Shown: positions 19,301 to 29,500 of the stretch, in pieces
How positions within the stretch are numbered: the first letter of the stretch is position 1
How the letters are laid out: every line of letters starts with the position of its first letter
Notes under the pieces: generated by a model
What the model was told of the DNA's origin: nothing
Databases searched by the model: none
What the model saw: the letters and a program-made list of their open reading frames with translations, nothing else
Assembly: GCA_009829735.1 (NCBI GenBank)
Contig: CM020618.1
Coordinates: 28,558,894-28,622,893, forward strand
DNA: 64,000 nt
Source: Pyropia yezoensis
Lineage: Eukaryota > Rhodophyta > Bangiophyceae > Bangiales > Bangiaceae
Direction of reading: 5' to 3'
Made by a program: the position numbers and the translations under genes

Positions 19301-22059
19301 ATTCGGCCCGACTTGCTCGTTTGGGAGAAGCTGCGCGCCCGCTTCTCCCCGTCGGCACAGGCCAGCTCGCCACCGTCGCCGCGCCCGTCTGGTCTGGTGG
19401 ATATCGCGCGTGATATTGTGTCGGCTTCGTCGCCCGCCGTGGTCACCGGTTCAGCGCCACCACCTGTATCGTCGTCGTTGGCATCTCCACCATCTGTCAC
19501 CGCGACGCCTCCGTTGGCGGCCCTGGCGTCGTCGTCGACGCCGCCCGCCGTGGCTTCATCGCCCGGTTCCTCTCCCCCCCCATCGTTTGGCGGCGTCAGG
19601 AGGCGTGCGCCGCCTATGAACGGCTCGGCCAGCTCAGCCGCAGGACACACACGTCGGGTCGTAGCCAATGGCCGCACCGTCCCCGGTGTGGGCGGCGCGC
19701 ATCGGCAACGGGCTACCGCCCCGCCGGCCGTCATTGTGCAGGCGGCGGCTCCAGTGATCGACTTTGACGCTCTCCGCACCCGAGCCTTGCGGCTAGCGCA
19801 TGGTGGTGGCAACAGCCCGAGTGGCACAAACCTTGCCGCCCGTGCGCGGGTGGAAGAGTCTGCCCTGCGTATGATGTTTTCGCGCTGTGGTGGGGCAGCG
19901 GGCAAGTCGGCGTTTCCCTCCATCGCCACCCTCTGTGGACTCCCTGTGTGTGCGGCGGATGCGTTTTTCCACGCTGCTCGCCGTCACGCAGCCGCTGCTG
20001 CGGCAGGCGGCGGGCGCCTCAACGGGTATGCCAATGGGGGCGGCGCTCTACCAGGGGGGTTGGTGAGGCCCATGGCGTCTCCGTTTGGGGCCTGCGTCGC
20101 GTCTCGAGCACCCTCCTCCGGGTCCGTTATGCCAGTGGCTTCCCCCGACCGCCCGGGCAAGGAGCGTGTCACTTATGCCGCGTTTGGGGCGTTTTGGCAG
20201 GACCAGCTGCGCGAGCGCGACGCAGAGACACGCCTTTTCAACGTCCTCCGTGACTCGCCTACTGCGCCCGCCGTTGCGGCGCCTGCGGTCGTGACTGTGG
20301 TGCGGGCGCTGGTGGCTGCCAGGCAGTCGCGTTCGGGCTTGACTGGCGGTGGCTGGCGCAGCCTACCCACCAGCCGCAGCGCGTCGCCCGTCGGCGGCGT
20401 GTCTTTGTCATCCTCTTCCTCCAACTTACTGGCGGACGCCGGTCGCGGCCTCGGCAGTGGGGGAGAGGGCGCCGGGCGGTCTGCCGAGAAGGCACTGTCC
20501 GCAACAGAGGAGGCGGACGTGGCCGCCGCGCTCGTCCTCTACGCCATGCGCGGCTCCCGTTGGAGTGCGTTGCGGCTTCGCGACTTTCGTCGCGCCGCCC
20601 TGTGTGCGGGACTGCTGTCGGCGGAGAGCGGTGTGTACGCGGGTGCGACGGCGGGCCTCAGGTCTGACCGCATTGTCGAGGCACGCCGCGCTTTTGCGGA
20701 CGCACTCGCGTTGGCTGACGATGGCTGCCACGGCGGTGGTGGCGGCGGCGACGGTGGTCACCCGACGCCGGGACGGCTGCTTTACCACCCGCAGATGGTG
20801 GCGTACAATGCGCAGCGGGGGCTGCTGACGTCTGCGGCCGTGGATGCCGTCTTCGCGCGGCGTGGCGCGCCGTCGCGGACGGCCAAGCGGAGGCAGCGTC
20901 GGGTCAAGGCCGCCCGTTCTGCCACCCGCGCGGGGCTGTCTGTTAGCGTCACGGCCACGCCGTTGAAGATGCCGCGGTGCCCCAACGGGGTGCTGGAAAA
21001 GGCGTTTTCCGCTCCCGCGGCGCCGTACGAGGGCGCAACTCCTGACCTCCATTGCCCTGCCATTACGTCCTTTCCGGGCTCGGTGTGCGGCTTGGACGAC
21101 CAGGCGCATCTGAGCAGCTCAGAGATTCTCAGCAGCTCGGACGAGTCGGACCCGCCGGCGGCAAACGAGGTGGCCAAAGGCGTCGGCCTGGACATTGCGG
21201 AGTTTGCCGTGTTTTGGACGGCCACCCAGGACGCGGCGACGCGCTCCGCGGCCGAGTACTTTTTTGACCTACTTGACGCGGACCTCGACGGCGCCCTAAC
21301 GGCGGCCGACGCGGCCCACTTTTACGCTGACAAGCGGCGGCTGATGCGCGCCGAGGGGCTCGAGCCTGCCGCGTTCGGTGACGTGTGGCACTACGCCACC
21401 GACATGATGCTGGCTGCAGTCGGGGGTGGGGGGCGTCCCCCACCGGGCCGCCCCGACGCGCCCTCGCTGCGGCCGCCAGGTGGTGGCGTCGGCGGCGACA
21501 GCAGAATACGCACCGAGGGGACGCCCGGCTGTTGGGCGGGCTGGCCGCCGCGGGCGCCCCCCTCGCCACCCCCCCCGACCGCGGCAGCGTCGGCGGCGGC
21601 TGTGTCGTCGGTTGCGGGCGGGTGGCCCCCCCCCCGGCGGCCCGGCGGGCGGCGCGACGGGCTCTTCCCGCCCGAGGCCCCCCCCCCCCCCCTCTGGCTA
21701 TCTCGCTCCCCCACTTTCGGGCGGTCGCGGAAAAGGATCGCAGCGACATCCTCCAGGCGCTGCTCTGTCGCGAAGACAATGGCGCGCTGGTGGACCTCCG
21801 CAAGACGAGCGAGCGCGCCGGCACCGTCGCCGCGGTGGGCCCGGCCGAAGCGGGCGACGCGACAGAAGTGGCGGCCGCCGTCGACGGCGCCGCCGCCGCG
21901 GTGCCTACGCCGGCGCCGGCGCCGGCAGTGGCCGTGGGGCCTGGCGCTGCGGCGTCGGCGGCGATCGACGCCGACGCGGTTGGCGGTCGTGGCTGGGGCG
22001 TTGCGGGAGGGGTGTCACCGGACGCGGCGCTCGCTAATGTGCCACTCGAGGGCGCGTAG
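16320..22059 (+). CDS. LRR / pseudo-receiver / PP2A B''-like EF-hand protein
   Basis: Exon 1 is 16320-17720 and exon 2 starts at 18023. The intron (17721-18022, GT-AG, phase 0) joins PSLE to ALVLNANELTTIDLTPL and restores a leucine-rich repeat. Order: Ala/Gly/Ser-rich N-terminus with four HPLSSTGGA-type repeats; about five LRRs (residues 430-570); Ser/Pro linker; receiver-like domain (765-885, RFCVLLAGF to LTQPLSG); then a C-terminal region resembling PP2A B'' (PR72/TON2) subunits. The B'' features are VTYAAFGAFWQDQL, an EF-hand loop DADLDGALTAAD (from residue 1552), HFYADKRRLMRAEGLEP and ISLPHFRA. The receiver lacks the phospho-Asp and has Gln for the KP lysine, so it is probably not phosphorylated. 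The last part (ISLPHFRA to the stop at 22059) is in another frame. The change occurs at or near a 15-C run (21678-21692), from an indel or an unrecognised intron starting near 21426. Inferred role: a calcium-linked PP2A targeting subunit. Confidence 0.75.
16493..16600 (+). repeat. 27-bp tandem repeat, four copies, coding
   Basis: The unit ggcgcacccactctcctcaa plus cggg(t/a)gg is repeated from 16493, 16520, 16547 and 16574. The last copy is more diverged. It encodes GAHPLSSTG-type repeats in the LRR protein N-terminus. Confidence 0.9.
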
Positions 22060-22636
22060 CGGGCGCGCGGGAGCGGGTGGCCAGCGGGGGGGGCACCCCA
22101 CCGGGTCAGCAGCCGTCTGCTCCCGTAGGGGCCCACGCACACTCTTTTGCTCTTGATCGTTTCTTCTCTCTGTGTCGATTGGTGGGTGGGTTGGCGGGCT
22201 GGTCAGTGGTGCCCTGTTGCGGTGTCCCCCCGCCGCGCGCGTCACGCGTGTGGCGGCTGCGTTTTGTTTTTCCTCGCCCGTTTTTTTTTTTCTGTTTTGT
22301 GGGCCCCGCGAGCGCTCGTGGTGGGGTGGGACTGTGGGGGGGCGGTTGGGGGTTGCCGGCCACGGCCCTCCTACCCCGTCACCCTCCCACCGTCGGCGCT
22401 CCCGGGAGCTCCCGTGGCGCCGCCCAAATGCTCGCGGCAGTCTGCACTGCCGGGGGCGTGGTGCCGCCGTCATGGCGGGGTGAGGGGTGTGAGCGGCGGT
22501 CTCTCTCCCGCCTCTCCTGCCTTCCCTCCTACCGCAGTCCACGGCGCCCAAGCCCCTTCTTCCATATCTGTCCGCCACCCCATCTCCCAACCCTTTCCCC
22601 GCTTCCGCCCTCCGCTGCCCCCCCCCGCTGCCACTC
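22060..22636. other. convergent intergenic region
   Basis: 3' flanks of the LRR gene (plus) and the Hint gene (minus). T-rich patches (e.g. ccgtttttttttttctgttt near 22280) may serve 3'-end formation. No gene seen. Confidence 0.6.
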
Positions 22637-24327
22637 TCACATCCCCCCTGCCACAAGCCACCGCGCGGCGGCCATCACGCGGCGCGCCCCCCCCAGCACC
22701 ACGTGCACCGGCAGCGGCGGCACGCCCGCCGCCCACGCCGCCCGCAGCGGCGCGGTGACCGCGTCGCCCACCACTGGCGGCAGCGCATAGGCGCTGACGC
22801 GCAGGCGGGCGGGGCCGACGCCCAGCTCGCCGCCCATTGTCATCGGCGCGTACAGGCCGCGGCGGTGGGTGAGGCGCGTGGCGGTGACCACCCAGGTGGT
22901 GGTGGTGGTGGTGGAGGAAGGGGGGGGGGGGGGGGGGGGGCGGCGCACAAGCCCACCGACGCCAGCGCCGCTGTCCACGGCGACCCGCCCGCTGACGCAG
23001 ACGCGGACGCTGCCGCCATGCCGACGGCAGCGGCGGCGGCGGGTGGGGGGTGACCACGTGGGGGGGGACCACCCGACACCAGCTGCGGCGGCGCCATCCC
23101 TGTTAGCGTGTCGCCCACCACCACTGCGTCGGCGCGGCGCCAGCCGCCGCCGACGGCGAGGTAGTGGCCGCCAGTCAGGACCAGCTGCTGTGCCCCCCAC
23201 GCGGCCGCCGCCCCCGCCGCCGACGCGTTGCCCCCCGCCGCCGGGACGGCGGTGAGCGCCACAAACGGGTACACCCCGGCGGGGGTGGCGTGGCCAAACG
23301 CGTAGACGGGGGACCAGCCGCCCGCGCAGGCGGCGCAGGGCAGCTCGTCGCCCGGCCGCAGCTCCTCCATCCGCGCCACCCCCCCCCGGCGGCCACGGAC
23401 GGCAACGGCAGCGTCGGCGGGGAAGCACTCGTAGCCCCACCGGGGGTTGGGCGTCGGCGGCGCCCGCGGCGCGGGCGGCAGCGTCTCGACGGGGGGTCGC
23501 CCCGCGGCGGCGGCCACGGCCGCCGGCGGCGGCCGCCCGTCTGACCCCTCCGGCCGCACGTACACACAGGTGAGGCCCGACGGGTGGACCACCCACACCG
23601 CCGCTTCGCCGCGGGTGAGGGTGAGGCCCAGGCCCGGCGCGTCGACGGTGTCATTGCCCAGCCGGAGGAGCACCGCCACCGCCCCGCGGGGGAGGAGCGG
23701 CGCCACCGCCGTCGGCGGGCACCACACCGAACCGTCGCGCGCGACGGCCACGTGCATATCGAGAAAGTCAATGCCCTGCAGCACCCGGTACGCGCCGGAG
23801 CTCGCCACCGCAATGGCGTAGAGGTCTGACACGCCCGCCGCCGCCGCCGCGGCGGGCGACAGCACCGCCGCGCGGGGGGCAATGTGGAGCCCCACGGCGG
23901 TGCCCGCCGTCACGGGGCCGCCGCCGGTGCCGGGCCCTGGGGAGGGGGCGGCCGGCGCCACCCCGCACGCACCCCCATCGGTGGACAGCGCGTGGGAGGG
24001 GAGGAACGAGACGCCCGGCCGGCCCGCCGCGTCGGTGGTGCCCTGCAGCGTGACCGAGGTGGCTTGGCAGGCGAGCGGGAAATTCGCCGTCGCCGCCCAG
24101 TAGGTGGTTGCCGCGGCCGCTAACGGGTAGGGCTCCTTTGTTGGCTCCGCGTCCAACGCTGTGGCCTGCCGGCTGGTGGGGGGGGGGACGCCGCCGCTGC
24201 CACTGCCGCGCCCACCGCCGTGGCCAACGACACTGCCGCCACGCCCGTCGCCGTTGCCCACCGCAGCTGCCGCGGCCACGGCAATTGCGACCGATCCCGC
24301 CACCACCACCACCACCACCGCCGCCAT
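22637..24327 (-). CDS. Hint (hedgehog/intein) autoprocessing-domain protein with signal peptide or anchor
   Basis: The start at 24327 (MAAVVVVVVAGSVAIAV) gives an immediate signal peptide or anchor; the frame stays open upstream to 24693, so a longer type II form is possible. Residues about 30-300 are an unrecognised, presumably lumenal or extracellular domain with several cysteines. At residue 301 a hedgehog-type Hint begins: ECFPADAAVAV with catalytic Cys, MEELRPGDELPC, LVLTGGHYLAV (T-x-x-H), and at the end GLYAPMTMGGEL, a hedgehog C-terminal strand motif. Such domains cleave at their own Cys by N-S acyl shift and thioester chemistry. The upstream frame runs into a 21-base homopolymer (22920-22940) and the C-terminal part continues in another frame to a stop at 22637. 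With low complexity on both sides, an indel in the run is the simplest explanation. No lipid-acceptor domain is recognisable. Confidence 0.78.
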
Positions 24328-26097
24328 GCGTCGCGTCGCAGCTGCCGGCCCTCGTCCGCCCACGACCGCTGGTGCGCCACTGGGATGACCGCGGCCTCCA
24401 GTGTCGCCAACGGTACTGCTGCCGCCGCTGCTGCCACCGCCGCCGCCACCACTGCCGCCACGGTCATCGGTAGTGGCGAAAGCCGAATCCACGGGGCAAG
24501 CAGCCACCGTAGCAGCTGCGTCTGCCCCTCTCAGCCGTTCCGCCCTGACGCTCCCCCCCCCGTCTCGCATGCCGAGCCCTTCTATTCCCATCACGCCCTG
24601 ATGGCGGCGGCGAAAGAGAGGGAACTGGAAAGGCCGGGGAAGCGGGGAGAAGGACAGAAGGAAGAGAGTGAATGGGAAGACAAGAAAGAACAATGCAGGA
24701 GCGCCTGGCCACGCCGCGTGGCGTTGGGAAAAGTAAAGTCAGCAAGAGCGCAGCAGAGGCAAGCGAACGCCACAGGGTTGAGATCGATTCCCTGTGCGCG
24801 GGCCGTGGACGTCTCGACGGTAGGGAGGCAATGGCGGTGGCCGGTGCCCTAGACGGTGGAGGTGGCGATAGCGGCAGCGCAGGTGGAAGACCACCAACCC
24901 CCTCCAGGCGAGCTCCCTCGAGGCGAGCTCCGCCCAGGGTCGCAGCCTCCAACGCCTGGGACGACGGGTGCCGGGCCCGTGCGGACCCCCAATCCCACAG
25001 CCGCCACCAGAACAAACACCCCCCCCCCCCTCACTACACTTCCATGTTACGTGCCGCACACCGTTTTCTCGCCGCTTGCGCTCTGTCTGCCTCCCTCGTG
25101 TCCCCCCTTGCAACCGCACTCGTTCTCTCCCGCCGCGCCCCTGGCGTCGAACGTGCGCGCGTGCAACAACAATTCATGAGCCGCCGCCGCTGAGGTTGCT
25201 TCTCTCGGCGGCCCGGCGCTCCCTTAGCAGGTCCTCATGGCCATCCTGGCGGCCATCATCGTAACGGATTGCATGCGCCCGACGAAGATTCAGGAGGGGA
25301 GGGAATGTGGGTGGGGAAAGGCCGGGTGGGGGGAACTGCGGGGGGAGGATGAGTGAGCTGAGAACGGCATCATGAAGAGGAGGTGGAGCAGAGAGGGGGA
25401 AGTGGCCGCACCGTCTTGATGAAGAAGGGCGCGGCCGGGGGGAGCGGCCGCACGCTGGCGGGGTTCCACCGAGAGAGAGGGGATGTGTCATGAACTGCTC
25501 CACACGTGGTCGCCGTGTCAGGGGGGCAGATGCACTGCCCGCGGTCCTGCATCCTCCCCCGCTGCACCACCGCGGGACTACAGGTCTACGGCGGTGCACA
25601 GTGCGTGGCGAAACGGATCAGTGGTCGTCTCGCGCCGGGCCGACGCCCCCTGTGCATCTCGTCAAATCTTGATCGTGACGCTTCACCTGCCTCTGACAGA
25701 TCTTCATGAAATTACATTAAAGGACGCTCGATTGGAGTTGGGTACTGTACCTTCAGCCGCAGTGCCCTTCCTATATTTGGTCTCCCGAGGACCGACCCGT
25801 TTTTTGCACCGTTTCGTCTCGCCTTGGCTTGTCCGCGGTCCGACCGCCTCCCACCACGATCCGCGTACGATCGGTTCCCTGCCGGCGCGTCCCCCTCCTG
25901 CCCCCCCCCCCCCCCCCCTCCCCGCTCCCGCCCCCACCTCAGCCCCCGCCTCCCCGCCACAACCTTTCGCGGTGCGCCGCCCCCCTCCCCACCCCCTTTT
26001 GTGTCTCATCGGTCGTCACCGCCATCCCTGTCGCGCTCCCCGTGTGCGGCCGTCTCTGCGCACGGTCCCGCTTCCTACCTCCACTCCCCCTCCCCCC
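24328..26097. other. divergent intergenic region between the Hint and TUTase genes
   Basis: It includes a purine-rich stretch (24600-24740), a duplicated ggcgagctcc element near 24907/24922, a lower-GC island around 25680-25780 that may be a TUTase promoter, and C-rich DNA before the start. A plus frame ending at 25193 contains a signal-like peptide (MLRAAHRFLAACALSASLVS) but no further domain, so it is not called. Confidence 0.5.
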
Positions 26098-26494
26098 ATG
26101 GCGGACGGTCCAACGCCGGTGGGAGCGGCGGTGGCGCCAGGCGCACCGGTGGCGCCGGGGGCACCGGTGGCGGCACGGCGCCGCCCGCGCCGCCGTAGCG
26201 GCGCCGCCCCATCGCCGCCACCGTCATCGTCGCCGCCGCCGCCGCCCCCACCGCCGCCGACGCCGCCGCACCCCATTTTGGGGGGGGAGCCACCGCTGCT
26301 GCGGGGGGCCCCACCTACCACCTCGGGGGGGGGGATGGGGAGCGGGGGCGGGGGTGGGACGGGTGGGGGGGCGGTCGCCGGCGGGCGGGGCGGCCCCTCC
26401 ACCGCAGCGTCTCGTGGTGGGGGTAGAGGTGGAAGCGGTGGTGGTGGGGGTGCACCTGGTTGGCAGGGCGGCCGGCCGCGGGGTCGCACCCCTA

Positions 26495-26562
<68 letters not shown>

Positions 26563-29500
26563 CCACCGCGGCCGCCACCGCGGCACGCGGGCGGGCAGGG
26601 GGGTCGTCCCCCCCCCCCCCCGACCTCTGTGCGGGGGGGCGTCGCGGGGGTGCCGCCCGCGGCTGACGCCGGCGTCCTGTCGGCGGAGCGGGCGGCGGCG
26701 CTGGAGGCGGCGGTGGCGGCCGCGCGCGGGGCGGTGGCGGATCGCGCCGCCGCCACCGCTGCGGGCAGGGGGGGGTGGCGGGCCGGTATGGCCGACGGCG
26801 CCGACTCGGGTGGTGGTGGCGGTGGCGGAGGCGGCAGCGGCAGAGGCGGCGGAGGCGGCGTCGGCGGCGGCGACGGCGGCGACGGCGGCGGCGGCGGTGG
26901 CCGTGGCGGCGGCGGCGGAGGTGGTGGTGGTGGCGGCGGTGGCCGCGGCCGGGGCGGTGGTCCACGGTGGGACGCTGGGCTGGCGCCCCCGCCCGCTGCG
27001 CGGCAGTCGCCGCCCACCGCGTGGGCCACCCCCCCCGCCGCGGGTGGAGCGTCCGGCCCACGCGGCGGCTCTCCGGCGCTTATCCCCGCCGTACAGCAGC
27101 TGTTTGCGGCGGTGGGGGATGCGGGCGGCGGCGGTGGCGGCGGCGGCAGCGGTGGCGGTGGCGGCGGCAACGGGCCACCCGGTGGCCGCTATACCCCCCC
27201 ACCGCTGTCAGTGCCCACCGGCGGCGGCAGCGGCGGCGGCAGCGGTGGTAGCGGCGGTGGTGGCAGCGGCGGCGGCGGCGGCGGCGGCGGCCGTGCGTGG
27301 TCGCGCCCTCCCACCGGCGGGGGTGGGGGCAGCGGGGACGATGCGGGCGGCCCGTCCGGGGGAGGCGACGGGGCTGCCGGGCCTCCACCGTGGGAGGGCG
27401 GCGTTGGTGGTGACGCCGCCCGTGGCGGCCACGGTGGGTGGCCGCGCCCGCCGGCCGAGCCCCGCGGTGATGACGGCAGCGGCCGCGGGCATGACAGCGG
27501 CGCTAGTGCTGGTGGTGGTGATGGCGGTGCCGGTACCGGCGGTGCCGGTGCCGGTGGTGCCGGCGGCGGCAGAAGCGGCTGCGGCGGCGGCGACAGTGGT
27601 GACGATGACAGCAGTGGCCGTGGCGGCGGCGGTGGCGGCGGCGATGCGCATCGCGGCGGGGGCGGCTGCGGGGGTGGCGGTGGCAACGTACCGCCCTCGC
27701 CGTTGGGGCCGCACGACGGGGGTCCCGGTGGCGCACGGCCGCCGGCCGGGGCGTACCCCCCACCAGGGGCCTACCCGCCTCCCCATCTGTGGGGAGGCGG
27801 CCGGGGCGGCCGGGGCGTGGATGCGGGTGGCGGTGTCCGGGGCGTCTACCCGCACCCGCACCCGCACCCGCACTCGCATCCCCACAGTCACCCGGTGCAG
27901 CATCCGGCGCAGCACCCGCATGCGCACCCGCAGCAACATCCGCACCTGCACCCCCACGGTGGGGCACACCCCCTCGGCGGGCCGCACACCCTCGGCGGGC
28001 CGCGGCCTCACCCGGGCGCCCCCCACCCGCACGCGCACCCCCACCTGCCCCTGCACCCGCACGCGGGGCCGCCCGCCCCGGCAGGCCCGCCTGGTGTGGG
28101 GGCCCCGCCAGGGGCGGCGGGGGCGCATCCACCCCACGGGCGGGGGCCGCCGCCACCCCCCTACCGGAATGGCTCGCCAGGTCCACCCGGCGGTGGCGGC
28201 GGGGTGAGGGGGTATGGGGAGCACGGCCACCCCCCCCTGCCATCAGCCCCCCCGGGGATGGTCCCCGCGGGGGGCCCTCCTGGGATGCCCCCCCCGGGGG
28301 TTCCCCCGGGGATGGGCCACCCTGGCGCGCCGGGGATGGGCCTATCAGGTGCCCCCCCGCCTGGCTCCCCCGCGTATGCCGCCTTCCACGCGTCTTTTGT
28401 GGCCGCCCGGCAGCAGCACATTCAGCACCTGATGATGATGCAGCAGTGGAGGGCGGCCGAGGCGGCCCGCTGGGCGGCCGCCGAGGGCCATGCGGCCGCC
28501 GCCGCCGCCGGGGCACCCGGCGGGCGGTTGCCACCACCGCCGCCGGGCGGTGCTGCTAGTGTAGGGGGGGGGGAGCCCTTGGCCGCGCCTTCGTTGCCTC
28601 AGTCGCTGCCGTCGAGTGATGCCGGCGGGGGCGTACCTGCGGCTGGCGGGGGCGTACCAGCCGCTGGTTTTGTAGCGGCCGAGTCGCCGCTGCCAGTGGG
28701 GGCTTCGGCGTCGACGCCGGACGGCTTCGACAGTGTTCATGATGGGGATGGCCACGGCGGGGGTGGCGGCGGCGGTGGTGAGGGCAGCGGCGGCGGTGGC
28801 GGCGTCGGCGGCGTCCGTGGCGGCAGGGACAAAGATGCCCAACCAGTGCCCACCGTCGGTGGCAGTCTGCCCAGGCCTCCCCCGATCCAAGGTGTAGCGG
28901 CCTTGTCGCTCGCGGCCACGCCGGTCGCGCCCCCACAGCCCCCGCCGCCAGTCGTGCCGACCGTAGCTGCTCCGCCGGCAGGGCCGCCCGCTGAGGGTGC
29001 CCTGCGGGCGGGCGCGCCTGCCACGGCCGTTGGCAATGGGCCAGCGTCGGTGCGCGTGGCCAATGGCGACGGCCGTGGCGCAGCAGCGGCGCCGCCGCCG
29101 CTCGTTGCCGCTGGTCGTCAGGTGACAGCGGCTGCCCCGCCTGGGGGCGGCGGGGGCGGCGCTCTCCCCGCCCGCCGCGAGTGGCGTGAAACGGTCCGCG
29201 CGGGCGCTGCCACGCCCGTGACGGCTGGGGGTGGTGGTGGCGCCGGTGGGGGCGGTGGGCGACTCAAGCGGGTGACCCCCCGCACCACCGAGCCGCTGCC
29301 AACGGCGGCGGTGACCACCACCGTCTCGGTGGCGCTGTTGCGGCTGCTGGACGAGGCGCTCGCTGCGATGGACGCGGCAGTGCGGCCCGCGGCGGCCGAT
29401 GGGGAGGCCAAGACGGCGCTCCTCGCCTCCATTGGCCGCATCTGTCGGGCCGACTTCGGTGCCGCCACCGTGTGGATGTTTGGGTCGTCGGGCTCGGGGC

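Noticed and set aside
26016-27170. 384-codon minus-strand Pro-rich open frame
   Set aside because: Mirror of the Gly-rich N-terminus of the TUTase; repeats of ggc read as poly-Pro on the other strand.
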